Shown here in pieces: positions 16,355 through 26,744 of a DNA stretch of 64,000 nt (position 1 is its first letter; each line of letters starts with the position of its first letter). A model generated the notes under the pieces. That model was not told the origin of the DNA. It did not search any database and saw only the letters and a list, made by a program, of their open reading frames with translations. The position numbers and the translations under genes were made by a program. Origin of the DNA: Paractinoplanes pyxinae (lineage in GTDB: Bacteria > Actinomycetota > Actinomycetes > Mycobacteriales > Micromonosporaceae); the NCBI RefSeq assembly GCF_026626335.1, contig NZ_JAPNTZ010000006.1:62001-126000 (forward strand), given 5' to 3'.

Positions 16355-17047
16355 TCAGCGGGCGAGCAGCAGGAGGGCGAAGCGGGCTTCGAGGCGGGCG
16401 GCGGCGCGAACGACCACCGGCAGCGTCACGGCGAACAGAAGGCCGGCCACCAGATAGAAGATGATCGAGGCCGCGTACGTGTCACTGAGGCCGAGCAGTT
16501 GAGGCAGGTCATCACCCGGCAGCGACCAGCCCCAGAGCGCGAAGCTCACCCCGCCCAGCACGCCGGCCCACCAGGTGGCCACGAAGGACACCGCGACCGC
16601 GTTCGGGATGAACCGCAGAACCGCGTGGGCGAGCTCCCGCCAGGCCTGGCCATCGGTGATCAGCGCGGTCAGCCGCCCGGTGCGATAGACGGGCGCGGCC
16701 ACCTCGACGCCGAGCACCGCGCCGGCCCGCTCCCGCTCGCGAGCGGCGAACCGCCGGGACTGCATCAGGGCGAACACCAGCAGCGGGACGCCGATCCACA
16801 CGACCGCCAGGCTCACCCCGGCCGTGAAGGCAGTAAGACAAATCATGAACGACGCCACCGCCACCGGAAGCCCACCGAGGACATACCACGAGTCCTCCAC
16901 CACCCGCCGAGCCAGCGAAACCTCGAACTCCCCCGCGCCGGCCGATCCGGAAAGCTCAGCGCGCGGCGGCTCGAGCAGTTCAACAGCGATGGGAGACGTT
17001 TCTAGCTGAGCGGCGGGTGCGGGCGTCTCGAGCTGGGTGATCGTCAT
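16355..17047 (-). CDS. Sensor-domain membrane protein without kinase
   Basis: A 230-residue membrane protein matching the actinobacterial 'sensor' domain usually found at the N-terminus of histidine kinases. It has two pairs of hydrophobic segments, at about residues 58-95 and 150-215, flanking an extracytoplasmic loop (SRRFAARERERAGAVLG). A short disordered N-tail contains LETPAPAAQLETS. No kinase or response regulator follows, so it is a stand-alone sensor domain. The ATG start and the upstream region carry no obvious operator. Function unknown. Confidence 0.7.
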   Translation of the reverse strand: MTITQLETPAPAAQLETSPIAVELLEPPRAELSGSAGAGEFEVSLARRVVEDSWYVLGGLPVAVASFMICLTAFTAGVSLAVVWIGVPLLVFALMQSRRFAARERERAGAVLGVEVAAPVYRTGRLTALITDGQAWRELAHAVLRFIPNAVAVSFVATWWAGVLGGVSFALWGWSLPGDDLPQLLGLSDTYAASIIFYLVAGLLFAVTLPVVVRAAARLEARFALLLLAR

Positions 17048-17170
17048 GCCTTGACGCTATTGACCGGCATCCCCGCATCCGATCCGGTGAGCCACCCGAT
17101 CCGGGGTAGGGCCAGCCCTACCCCGGCCTCGCCCCTACCCCGGCGGCCGGACGTGACGCGTACAGGGAAA

Positions 17171-17196
17171 CGGCCCCGCCAGGAATGACGGGGCCG
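17171..17196 (-). terminator. Intrinsic terminator-like hairpin after the S1 protease gene
   Basis: CGGCCCCG and CGGGGCCG pair perfectly (8 bp) around a 10-base loop, 31 bases past the protease stop. On the minus strand the stem is followed by TTTCC. Placement and stability support termination of the protease transcript. Confidence 0.6.
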
Positions 17197-17226
17197 CTGC
17201 CATCGAACGGTTGATCAAATTGCGGA

Positions 17227-18261
17227 TCAGAACACCTGGACGCCGTACACGCTCAGGGCCTCGGTGACCGGCTGGAAGTACGTGACACCGCCGGAGGAGC
17301 AGTTGCCGCTGCCGCCCGAGGTCAGGCCGTGGGCCGTCGAACCCGAGTAGAGCGAGCCGCCGCTGTCGCCCGGCTCCGCGCACACGGTGGTGCGGATGAG
17401 GCCGGAGACCGAGCCCTCGGCGTAGTTCACCGTGCTGTTCAGCGCGGTGACGCGGCCCGAGCGGGTGCCGGTGGTGGAGCCGCGGCGGGTGACCGTGGCG
17501 TTGACGGCCGGGGTGCCGGCGCCGGTGATGTCCACCGAGGTGCCCACGCCGCCGGTCTTGGTGATGCTCGTGTTCGTGTAGCGCACGATGCCGTAGTCGT
17601 TGCCGGGGAAGCTGCTGCCGGCGCGGGTGCCCAGCGTGGTCGAGCCGTTCGTCCAGGTGGCGCCGATGTTGGTGCAGTGGCCGGCGGTCAGGAAGTAGTA
17701 GGTGCTGCCGGAGCGCACGTTGAAGCCGAGCGAGCAGCGGCCGCCGCCGGCGTAAATGGCGTCGCCACCGCTGATCCGGGTGGTGATCTCGCCGGGGGCC
17801 TTCTGGATGCGGGCGTTGTCGCCGAGCTTGGCCACGGTGGCCTCGACGGCGGCGAGCGCGGCGCCGGTGACCGTGCTGTCGACCTCGACGACGACCTGGT
17901 TGCTGATCGGGTCGACGGCGAACGCGGTGCCGGGGGTCTTCAGCGACGACTTGAGGGCGTTGTCGGCCGCGGCCAGCTGGGCGCCGGTGCGGGTGACGAA
18001 GCGCGGGGTGGCGCCGGCGGCCTTGACCGACCGGGCGGTGGCGGCGTCGGTCACGTTGACGACGACCTTGCCGGCGTCGTCGATGTACGAGCCGGCCGCG
18101 TTCACGCCGAACTGGGCGTCGAGCTTCTGGGACAGAGCGGAGGGTGCGAACGAGGGGTCGCCGGCGGGGGCGGCCGACGCCGGTGAGGCGGCGAGTCCGG
18201 TGCCGACGAGCATGCAGGCAGCAAGGCCGACGATCGGCCGGCGCAGCTTCCGGTTGAGCAC
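17227..18261 (-). CDS. Secreted S1 family (streptogrisin/alpha-lytic-like) serine protease with pro-region
   Basis: A 344-residue preproprotease. There is a Sec signal ending at ASA near residue 31, a pro-region (about 32-162) resembling the alpha-lytic propeptide repeat, and a mature protease beginning near ISGGDAIY. The catalytic triad is H195 in TAGHC, D222 in NDYGI and S300 in EPGDSGGS. Paired cysteines (RCSLGF with AGHC; VCAEPG with GNCSS) form the expected disulfides. The enzyme would be exported and autoprocessed to digest extracellular protein. The GTG start has GGGAGG 6 bases upstream. It is followed by a hairpin terminator. Confidence 0.92.
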   Translation of the reverse strand: MLNRKLRRPIVGLAACMLVGTGLAASPASAAPAGDPSFAPSALSQKLDAQFGVNAAGSYIDDAGKVVVNVTDAATARSVKAAGATPRFVTRTGAQLAAADNALKSSLKTPGTAFAVDPISNQVVVEVDSTVTGAALAAVEATVAKLGDNARIQKAPGEITTRISGGDAIYAGGGRCSLGFNVRSGSTYYFLTAGHCTNIGATWTNGSTTLGTRAGSSFPGNDYGIVRYTNTSITKTGGVGTSVDITGAGTPAVNATVTRRGSTTGTRSGRVTALNSTVNYAEGSVSGLIRTTVCAEPGDSGGSLYSGSTAHGLTSGGSGNCSSGGVTYFQPVTEALSVYGVQVF

Positions 18262-18420
18262 GGGGGTCCTCCCAGGGGGTGGGGGTACGCCGGAACCGAC
18301 GTACCGCTCTGCCTCGGAGTATTGAGAGTTCTCGATTGATATACAAGGTGTTCACATTTTCATCGTCTGTGAACGAAACCCGTCTGACCTGCGCGAACTT
18401 CACGCATAGCACGAATCGTA

Positions 18421-19680
18421 TTATCCAACCGGGATGGCTAGACCGCGGGCCTGCGCGCGGATCTCGGGCACCGCCGTCGTCTCCCATTTCGCGCCCCGGC
18501 GCAGCGGCCCGATCAGCCATCGGTCCTGCTGGACGCGTCCGTCGGCGCCGATCAGCCGGCCCGCCGGGTCGATGTCGAGCCCCAGCCCGTGCGGTCCGAC
18601 CCGGGCCTGCCCGGCGTCGAGCAGGCTGCCCACGAAAGAGCCCGCGGCGGCCGGCAGCCGCCCGGGCCCGGCACAGTTCACGACCGCGCCGAACCACTGC
18701 ACGCCGGCCTCCAGCTCGACCAGCAGGCCACCGGCGGCCGGCGCGGTCATCGAACGGATGCCCCCGGCCCGCACCTCAAGCCGGCCCTCCTCGCGCAGCG
18801 AAGCGACCCGCGCGCCGACCGTCGGCGCCATCCGGTGCCGGTGACACTCCCAGGGGCGGGCCAGGTGGCGCAGGAACGCCTCCTGCTCGTCGGGCGTGAA
18901 GGCGGTCCACAGCTCGTCCAGGTACGGGCGCAGGCCGTCGACCACGGCCCGCCAGTCCCCGGCCCGGGCCGCCTCGGCCCGCACGGCCCGCACGATGTCG
19001 CGCAGCGTCGTGCAGTCGTCGAGCGCGAGCCCGACCGGGGGCGCGGCCTTTTCGGTGTGGGTGAGCGGCAGCTGGCCGCGGCGGCTGACCGCGGTGATCG
19101 GGGCGTCCCGGTCGGTGGCGGTCAGCGTGAGCGCGACGTCGATCGCGGTCAGCCCGGCCCCGACCAGCAGCACCGGCACGTCGGAGGGGATCGCGTCGAG
19201 GGCGCCCTTGGCCCACGGGTCGGCGATGTAGTCGGGGTGGTCGGGCCGCGCGGCAGGCTGGGCGGGGGCCGGGTTGCCGGTGGCCACGACAACGCTGTCA
19301 GCCCGGATCGAAGACCCGTCGGCCAGCCTCACCCCGGTGGCGGACAAGCCGGCCGCCCGGGCGCGCCTGACGTCCAGCCTGTCCGAAATGTCGGCGAAGA
19401 CCGAGCGCAAGTACTGGCCGTACACGGTTCGCGGCTGGAAGGAGTCGGGCGAACAACCGGCCCACCGGGCGAAATGCCCGGGATCATCCGGGTCGGCGCT
19501 CATGGCGCCGGCCCGCGAGTTGAGCAGGTGCCAGGGCCGGGCCGACCCGTAGGCCAGCCCCCCGCCCGGCTCGCCCGGCTCGATCAGCACGACGTGATCG
19601 TCGGTGCCGCGCACCAGCTCCCGGGCGGCCAGCACGCCGGCACACCCCCCGCCCACGACGGCGACGGTGCGACGGCTCAC
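18421..19680 (-). CDS. FAD-NAD(P)-binding oxidoreductase
   Basis: A 419-residue flavoprotein with two Rossmann motifs: TVAVVGGGCAGVLAAREL at the N-terminus and VLLVGAGLTAIDVAL near residue 165. NSRAGAMSADPDDPGHFARW and the VVVATGNPAP stretch are typical of the actinobacterial 'FAD/NAD(P)-binding protein' family related to ornithine hydroxylases. The specific reaction is unknown. Its GTG overlaps the stop of the winged-helix regulator gene as GTGA, so it is co-transcribed with and probably controlled by it. The last residues are IPVG; downstream DNA toward 18262 is AT-richer and probably holds the protease promoter. Confidence 0.8.
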   Translation of the reverse strand: MSRRTVAVVGGGCAGVLAARELVRGTDDHVVLIEPGEPGGGLAYGSARPWHLLNSRAGAMSADPDDPGHFARWAGCSPDSFQPRTVYGQYLRSVFADISDRLDVRRARAAGLSATGVRLADGSSIRADSVVVATGNPAPAQPAARPDHPDYIADPWAKGALDAIPSDVPVLLVGAGLTAIDVALTLTATDRDAPITAVSRRGQLPLTHTEKAAPPVGLALDDCTTLRDIVRAVRAEAARAGDWRAVVDGLRPYLDELWTAFTPDEQEAFLRHLARPWECHRHRMAPTVGARVASLREEGRLEVRAGGIRSMTAPAAGGLLVELEAGVQWFGAVVNCAGPGRLPAAAGSFVGSLLDAGQARVGPHGLGLDIDPAGRLIGADGRVQQDRWLIGPLRRGAKWETTAVPEIRAQARGLAIPVG

Positions 19681-20174
19681 CGCTCGACCACGGTGACGCC
19701 GGCGTCGTCGGCCAGGCGGTAGCCGAGCCCGTAGACGGTGGTCACGACCTCGGGGTCGGCCAGCTTGGTGCGCAGGCGGCTCACGTGCACGTCGACCGTC
19801 CGGTTGGTGGTGTGCGTGTGCCCCCACACCTGGGCCAGCAGCTGACTGCGGCTGAACACCTGGCGGGGGTGCCGCGCGAGGAACAGCAGCAGATCGTACT
19901 CGAGGCGGCTGAGGTCGAGCGCCTGCCCGTCGCGCACGGCGGTGCGGGCGCCGGGGTCGAGTTCCAGCCCCTCACCGGGCTCGGGCGGCTCCTGGACCGA
20001 GACCGCCTGACCGGCCGCGTCCACGAAGTCGCGCAGAGCGGCCACGACGCGGTCCCGCCCGGCCCCCGATCCCGAGATGCTGATCGTGACGGTGACGGGC
20101 GGCTCGGGCAGGTCGGGCACGGGGTGGAGCCGGCGGCGCGGGACGGCGGGGTGGGCGACGGCGAGCACGGACAT
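19677..20174 (-). CDS. Stand-alone OmpR/PhoB-type winged-helix regulator
   Basis: A 165-residue protein whose C-terminal half is an OmpR-type winged helix: LSRLEYDLLLFLARHPRQVFSR, then LLAQVWGHTHTTNRTVDVHVSRLRTKL and YGLGYRL. The N-terminal 80 residues lack the Asp-based receiver pattern, so phosphorylation control is unlikely; they may sense a ligand or dimerise. The ATG is preceded by GGAGGGAG at a good distance. It is coupled by GTGA to the downstream FAD oxidoreductase. A 7-bp inverted repeat immediately upstream is a probable autoregulatory site. Confidence 0.85.
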   Translation of the reverse strand: MSVLAVAHPAVPRRRLHPVPDLPEPPVTVTISISGSGAGRDRVVAALRDFVDAAGQAVSVQEPPEPGEGLELDPGARTAVRDGQALDLSRLEYDLLLFLARHPRQVFSRSQLLAQVWGHTHTTNRTVDVHVSRLRTKLADPEVVTTVYGLGYRLADDAGVTVVER

Positions 20175-20212
20175 GGGGTTCTCCCTCCGGTGACGGCCCG
20201 AACAATATATCT

Positions 20213-20229
20213 CCTATCTGCGAGATAGG
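20213..20229 (-). promoter_or_regulatory. Putative operator upstream of the winged-helix gene
   Basis: CCTATCT and AGATAGG flank GCG as a perfect 7-bp inverted repeat, in an AT-rich patch that is unusual here (ATATATCTCC follows). It lies 38-55 bases before the regulator start and directly after the stop of the molybdo-enzyme gene, so it is better placed to act as a promoter/operator than as a terminator. Function inferred. Confidence 0.45.
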
Positions 20230-22419
20230 TTAAGACCCGATCGGCGGGTCGTACGCCCGGACCGGCGGAACCGGGCCGTCGAAGCGGTCGATATCGACCC
20301 AGGTCACCTGGCCCGTGCAGCCCTGAGCGAGCCGCGAGGTGCCGATGTCGCGCGTCAGGGCGTTCGGGTTGCCGTGCACGCACGTCGCCACCGACGGCGC
20401 CGACGAATCCCACCAAGCGCCGGTCGAGAGTTGCGCCACACCCGGCGCGCAGTCGTCGCTGAGCACCGCGCCGGCCAGCACGCTGCCCTGCTCGTTGTGC
20501 AGCCGCACCACGTCACCGTCGGCAATGTTCCGGGCGGCCGCGTCGGCCGGGTTCATCCGCACCGGCTCGCGTCCCGACCGCTTCGCGGCCTGCGAGAAAT
20601 CCCCCATGTCGAGCTGGGAGTGCAGGCGCGAGCCGGGCTGATTGCAGATCAAAGTTATTTCGTACGGAGTGAGTGGCGCCGCTGCGTAGGCCGGGTAACC
20701 CGGACATTCCTCGTAATTGAAGGCGGCCACGGTCGACGAGAAAAGCTCGATCAGCCCGCTCGGCGTGTCCAGCGGCGCACCGGCCCGGAAGTCCGCGAAC
20801 AGCACGGTGTCGTCGCGCCGCCCGGGCGCCTCCAGCTCGCCGTCGGCCCAGAACTCGTCGAACGGCTTCTTCGGCTCGGCCCGCCACCGCTCGTACAGGT
20901 GGCGCAGCCACTGCTCGCTGGTGCGGCCCTGGGTGAACTGCTCGGCGTAGCCCAGCCGGTCGGCCAGAGCCGCGAAGATGTCGTACTCGTCCCGGGCCGA
21001 CTCGTACGGCGCGTCGGCGGCCTGCATCGCGATCAGGTGCGTGTCGCCGTGGCCGATCCCGAGGTCGTCGCGTTCGAGCGTGGTGGTGACCGGCAGCACG
21101 ATGTCGGCGTGGCGGGCGGTCGCGGTCCAGAACGGCTCGTGCACGATCACCGTCTCGGGCCGCTGGAACGCGCGCCGCAGCCGGGTCAGATCCTGGTGGT
21201 GGTGAAAGGGGTTGCCGCCGGCCCAGTAGACGAGCTTGGTGTCCGGGTAGGTGTGGGTGCCACCGTCGTACTCGAACGTCTCGCCCGGGTGCAGCAGCAG
21301 GTCGGCGATCTTGGCGACCGGGATGAAGTCGGTGACCGGGTTCTGCGCCTGGGGGAAGGTCGGCAGGCCGTACGGCAGTCGCCCGCCCCCGGTGTTGCCG
21401 GTCGAGCCGTACCCGTGCCCGAACCCGCCGCCCGGCAGCCCGATCTGCCCGAGCACCGCCGCCAGCGCGATGCCGGCCCACAGCGGCTGCTCACCGTTGA
21501 CCGCCCGCTGCAGTGACCAGCTCACCGTGATGAAGGTGCGCCCGGCCGCCATCCGCCGCGCGAGATCGGCGATCGCCTGAGCCGGCACACCACAGATCTC
21601 CGACGCCCAGGCCGGTGTGCAGTCACGTACGGAAGCCAGGAACCGATCACCGCCGACCGTGAAGCGACGCAGGAAATCAAGATCCACCTGACCGGCCAGC
21701 TCGTGGGCCAGCGCGAACATCAGAGCCACGTCCGTACCGGGCCGGATCGGCCACCACTCGGCGTCCGAGGAGTCGTCGCGCAGCGGCGAGACCGAGACGA
21801 CCCGGGCCTTCGCCGAAGCCAGCTCTCGCGCCACGGTGTGCGTGGCGCGGCCGCCCGGCGTCACCCGGGTGGTGTCCCGGCGCAGCCCGCCGAAGGCCAC
21901 GATCAGGTCGGTGTGGGCCGCGATGACCGGCCAGTCGGTGCCCTGCCACAACACCCGGGCCGCCCCGCGCTTGCCGACGATATGCGGCAGCACGACCTCG
22001 GACGCCCCGAAGCTGTACGTGTTCCGCGAGCGCGTGAAGCCACCGCCCAGCGCGAGGAACCGGTGCAACTGCGACTGCGCGTGGTGGAAGCGCCCGGCGC
22101 TGGCCCACCCGTACGAGCCACCGAAGATCGCGTTGTCCCCGTGGCGCTCCCGCGTCCGCCGCAACGCCGCGGCCACCAGGTCGAGCGCGTCGTCCCACGG
22201 CACTTCCTCGTACGAGTCGTAGCCGCGCCCGGCCGACCGCCGCCGGATCGCGGGCCGGGCCACGCGGGCCCGGTGCCGCTGGGCGCTCGCGATGTTGCCG
22301 AGCAGCGGCGCCGGGTCGGGATCGCCCGGCCGCGGGGTCACCGTGAGCCCGCCCGTACCGTCCTTCGAGACCCGGAAGGCACCCCAGTGGGAGCTGCCGG
22401 TCCACTCTCGCGAAGCCAT
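20230..22419 (-). CDS. Molybdopterin (bis-MGD) oxidoreductase, biotin/DMSO-sulfoxide-reductase type
   Basis: A 729-residue Mo enzyme of the DMSO-reductase family, in the branch without an N-terminal iron-sulfur cluster: no CxxC...C motif precedes the core. GGSYGWASAGRFHHAQ, then NTYSFGASEVVLPH place the probable Ser ligand to Mo as in DMSO and biotin-sulfoxide reductases. The segments WAGGNPFHHHQD and the C-terminal domain (LHSQLDMGDFS, GDVVRLHNEQGSVLAGA) bind the two pterins. The substrate may be a sulfoxide or N-oxide. No Tat signal is visible, so it is probably cytoplasmic. ATG at 22419 is chosen; a longer frame exists but runs into the divergent gene. Confidence 0.88.
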   Translation of the reverse strand: MASREWTGSSHWGAFRVSKDGTGGLTVTPRPGDPDPAPLLGNIASAQRHRARVARPAIRRRSAGRGYDSYEEVPWDDALDLVAAALRRTRERHGDNAIFGGSYGWASAGRFHHAQSQLHRFLALGGGFTRSRNTYSFGASEVVLPHIVGKRGAARVLWQGTDWPVIAAHTDLIVAFGGLRRDTTRVTPGGRATHTVARELASAKARVVSVSPLRDDSSDAEWWPIRPGTDVALMFALAHELAGQVDLDFLRRFTVGGDRFLASVRDCTPAWASEICGVPAQAIADLARRMAAGRTFITVSWSLQRAVNGEQPLWAGIALAAVLGQIGLPGGGFGHGYGSTGNTGGGRLPYGLPTFPQAQNPVTDFIPVAKIADLLLHPGETFEYDGGTHTYPDTKLVYWAGGNPFHHHQDLTRLRRAFQRPETVIVHEPFWTATARHADIVLPVTTTLERDDLGIGHGDTHLIAMQAADAPYESARDEYDIFAALADRLGYAEQFTQGRTSEQWLRHLYERWRAEPKKPFDEFWADGELEAPGRRDDTVLFADFRAGAPLDTPSGLIELFSSTVAAFNYEECPGYPAYAAAPLTPYEITLICNQPGSRLHSQLDMGDFSQAAKRSGREPVRMNPADAAARNIADGDVVRLHNEQGSVLAGAVLSDDCAPGVAQLSTGAWWDSSAPSVATCVHGNPNALTRDIGTSRLAQGCTGQVTWVDIDRFDGPVPPVRAYDPPIGS

Positions 22420-22524
22420 CGCCCGAGCATAGGAGGGCCGGCCGACAATTCTCATTGCCTGTAGGCGAACTAGGATATGGGACGGTCGTTGACACCCCGC
22501 GGTCGGCAGCACACGGTGGGAGTC

Positions 22525-22984
22525 ATGACTCAGTACGTCGTTGTGTCCGGGAACCCGCGTCCCGGCTCCCGGACCTCGATCCTGGCCACCGCCGTCGGCA
22601 AGGCCCTGGCCCGGCTCGAGCAGCCGAAGATCATCGAGGTCGGTGAGCTGGGCGCCGGGCTGCTCACGCCGGGCGACGAGGCGACCGCGGCCGCCGTGGC
22701 GGCGCTGAAGGAGGCCGACGTCCTGGTGGTGGCGACCCCGACCTACAAGGGCAGCTACACCGGCGTACTCAAGGTGCTGTTGGATCAACTGCCGGCGCAG
22801 GCCCTGGCCGGGAAGCGGGCCGTCCCGGTCGTGACCGCCGGTGTTGCGCCTCAGGCCGCGGCGGCCGAAGCGCTGCTGCGGCAACTGCTGACCGAACTGG
22901 GGGCGGACGTGGCGGAAGGCCTGCCCGTCGTCGAGGCAGACCTTCCGGATTCCGCGGCGATCGCGGAGAAGTACGCGGCTTCGT

Positions 22985-22992
<8 letters not shown>
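22525..22992 (+). CDS. NADPH-dependent FMN reductase (SsuE/YieF-type)
   Basis: A 155-residue flavodoxin-fold reductase: TQYVVVSGNPRPGSRTS is the FMN phosphate loop and ATPTYKGSYTGVLKVLLDQLP the second flavin loop of NADPH:FMN reductases. It supplies reduced flavin to a partner enzyme. The divergent molybdopterin oxidoreductase 106 bases away could use it as an electron source, as biotin-sulfoxide reductases can, though this is inference. ATG at 22525 follows GTGGGAG. Its last 8 bases overlap the convergent subtilase gene. Confidence 0.85.
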
Positions 22993-24631
<1,639 letters not shown>

Positions 24632-24769
24632 GGCCCTGTGATCGGTGACGCACCCGCCCGACATGAGGCAAAACCCTGCTCGCAACGCGGAAATACCGGC
24701 CTTGCCACGTTGGTTACATCACTCGCGACCGGCGGACGCCATCGCCGGCGCTTGAGGAAGGTACCGATC

Positions 24770-24892
24770 ATGAAGGTCCGAAACTCGCTGCGGTCGCTGA
24801 AGAGCAAGCCCGGAAGCGTGGTCACCCGCCGCCGCGGCCGCCAGGTCGTGATCAACAAGAAGAACCCGCGCTGGAACGGCCGACAGGGCTGA
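24770..24892 (+). CDS. rpmJ: 50S ribosomal protein L36, zinc-free (type B)
   Basis: A 40-residue L36 paralogue: MKVRNSLRSLKSKPGSVV..., ending RWNGRQG. It is about 3 residues longer than zinc-ribbon L36 and has no cysteine, so it is the C-minus form that can replace the zinc protein when zinc is short (known for actinobacteria, normally Zur-controlled). GAGGAAGG lies 8 bases before the ATG. It is a solitary gene, away from other ribosomal genes, followed by a strong terminator. I found no convincing Zur site in the 140 bases upstream. Confidence 0.92.
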   Translation: MKVRNSLRSLKSKPGSVVTRRRGRQVVINKKNPRWNGRQG

Positions 24893-24918
24893 TCCGGCTG
24901 AGATAGCCTGGCACTGAC

Positions 24919-24957
24919 AAAGCCGGAGTTCCCGCCGCCACGGGGGCTCCGGCTTTT
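24919..24957. terminator. Strong bidirectional intrinsic terminator
   Basis: AAAGCCGGAG (24919-24928) and CTCCGGCTTT (24947-24956) form a perfect 10-bp stem with an 18-base loop. A short T-rich tail follows on the plus strand (TTCTC) and an A-tract precedes it, giving T-richness on the other strand too. It terminates rpmJ and, from the other side, the response-regulator operon. Confidence 0.85.
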
Positions 24958-24958
24958 C

Positions 24959-25588
24959 TCATCCGCCTCTGTGGGCCACCAACGCCAGCCGTACGCGGTT
25001 GGGACTGTTGGTCTTGGTCATGAGCGCCGTGATGTGCGACTTGACCGTGGTGATCCCGATGTGCAGCCGCTCGGCGATCTCGGTGTTGGACAGGCCCTCC
25101 CCCACCAGGTCGAGCACGTCCTGCTCGCGCGCGGTCAGGCCCTCGACCGGCCGCCGCGGTGCCGCCCCGGCGCTGGTCGCCCGGTTCACCAGCCGGCGCA
25201 GCACGTCCCGGCTGAAGGGGCTGTCCCCGGCCGCCGCCCGCCGGATGCCGTCCAGCAGCTCCTCGGGCGGCGCGTCCTTGAGCAGGAACCCGCAAGCACC
25301 CGCGTTGAGCGCCGGGTAGAGGTGATCGTCGTCGCCGAACGTGGTCAGCACCAGGACCCGGGTGGCCGGGCGGTCGGCCAGCACCCGGCTGGTCGCGCTG
25401 ATCCCGTCCACGCCGGGCATCCGCAGGTCCATCACGATCACGTCGGGCGTCAGCCGCGCGGCCAGGGTGATGGCCTCGCGCCCGTTGCCGGCCTCGCCCA
25501 CCACTTCCAGGTCGGGTTCGGCGTCGCACAGCATCCGCAACCCGGCCCGGATGAGCTGCTGGTCGTCGGCGAGCAGGACGCGGATCAC
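24959..25588 (-). CDS. NarL/LuxR-family response regulator
   Basis: A 209-residue two-domain regulator. The receiver domain (IRVLLADDQQLIRAGL; phospho-acceptor Asp in VIVMDLRMPGVDG at about residue 53; Thr in LVLTTFGD; Lys in LLKDA) is followed by a LuxR-type HTH (LTAREQDVLDLVGEGLSNTEIAERLHIG...VKSHI). It would bind DNA after phosphotransfer from the kinase encoded immediately upstream; the GTG start overlaps the kinase stop by 4 bases. The target genes cannot be read here. The transcript ends at the strong hairpin at 24919-24957. Confidence 0.93.
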   Translation of the reverse strand: MIRVLLADDQQLIRAGLRMLCDAEPDLEVVGEAGNGREAITLAARLTPDVIVMDLRMPGVDGISATSRVLADRPATRVLVLTTFGDDDHLYPALNAGACGFLLKDAPPEELLDGIRRAAAGDSPFSRDVLRRLVNRATSAGAAPRRPVEGLTAREQDVLDLVGEGLSNTEIAERLHIGITTVKSHITALMTKTNSPNRVRLALVAHRGG

Positions 25589-26739
25589 GCGGTCGCCCCC
25601 GAGTGGGCGGGCAGCACGGTCGCCACTCGCCATCCAGCGCCGTCGGGCCCGGCGGTCAGCGTGCCACCCAGAACCTCGACCCGCTCCCGCATCCCGGTCA
25701 GCCCGTGCCCGCCACCCGGCGCGCCCTGGGCCGGCCCGGCGCCTCCGTCGTCACTGACCTCCCACGTCACGTCGCCGTCCGCGACCGCCACCCGCAGCCG
25801 CGCCCGGGCGTCGGCGCCGGCGTGCTTGGCCACGTTCGTCAGCGCCTCCTGCGTCAGCCGCAGCACAGCCAGACCCCGTACGGAATCAATTTCTCCGACC
25901 GCCTCGTCGATGTCCGCCTCGACCGCCAGCCCGGTGCTCCGCGCGGTGTCGACAGCCGCTCCCAACGCGGCCGGCAGCGCGCCGGGATCGATCGCGGCCA
26001 GCGCGGCGTCGGTCGCCGTACCCTCGTCCCGCAAGACGGCGACAAGTCGTCGCAGGTCGTCCAGCGCCGCCGTGCCGGTCCGGTGCACGTCGTCCAGCAC
26101 TTCCCCGACCCGCGGATCGATCCCGGGCAGCACGTGCCGGGCCACCCCCACCCGCAGCACCATCGACGCCACATGGTGGGCGACGACGTCGTGCAACTCG
26201 CGGGCGATCGCGCTGCGCTCGTCGGCACGTGCGGCGCGGCTCTCCGAGAGGGCGCGCTGCTCGGCCTGCCGCCCCAGCTCCCGCGACGTACGAATGACCA
26301 TGCCCAGAAGCAACGGCAGCCCGACCGGCACGACCAGCCCGAAGATCCCGCGCCGGACCGGGCCGTCACCCGGGAGGACGTCGAGGCTGAAGTGCACGAC
26401 AGCCAGCAGACCGGCCGCCAGGCCGAAGACGCGCGGACGGCTGGCCTGAACGACCAGCTCGCCCAGCGCCCAGCTCGCCCCCACCTGGTTGATCGTCGTG
26501 TCGTCGACCAGCAGGAACGCCGCCGTGAGCAACGCCACCTGCACCCCGAAGTTCACCCGGGGCCACCGAGACAGCGCGATCAGCAGCACGAACGCGGCGA
26601 TGGCGAGCGCCCACTGCATTCCGGTCGGCGCCGGCTGCTCCCCCGGGTGGAAGATCAGGTAGCTGAGCCCGCTCAGGTCGAGCAGGATCATCCGGGCCCA
26701 GGTGTCCCGCTTGTCGAAGAGGCGAGCCAGCCAGCCCAT
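25585..26739 (-). CDS. NarL-type sensor histidine kinase (HisKA_3)
   Basis: A 384-residue membrane kinase. The N-terminal half has about five or six hydrophobic segments without a large outer loop. Next come a HisKA_3 dimerisation helix with ARELHDVVAHH (phospho-His) and an ATPase domain with N-box LTQEALTNVAKHA, DDGGAG and HGLTGMRERV. It autophosphorylates and passes phosphate to the response regulator of the same operon. The gene between it and the promoter encodes a membrane protein (stop 5 bases upstream), which may supply the signal. Confidence 0.92.
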   Translation of the reverse strand: MGWLARLFDKRDTWARMILLDLSGLSYLIFHPGEQPAPTGMQWALAIAAFVLLIALSRWPRVNFGVQVALLTAAFLLVDDTTINQVGASWALGELVVQASRPRVFGLAAGLLAVVHFSLDVLPGDGPVRRGIFGLVVPVGLPLLLGMVIRTSRELGRQAEQRALSESRAARADERSAIARELHDVVAHHVASMVLRVGVARHVLPGIDPRVGEVLDDVHRTGTAALDDLRRLVAVLRDEGTATDAALAAIDPGALPAALGAAVDTARSTGLAVEADIDEAVGEIDSVRGLAVLRLTQEALTNVAKHAGADARARLRVAVADGDVTWEVSDDGGAGPAQGAPGGGHGLTGMRERVEVLGGTLTAGPDGAGWRVATVLPAHSGATA

Positions 26740-26744
26740 GGCGC

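Noticed and set aside
24632..24769. Zur-box upstream of the zinc-free L36 gene
   Set aside because: No segment shows the AT-rich palindromic pattern expected; by eye I cannot support a site.
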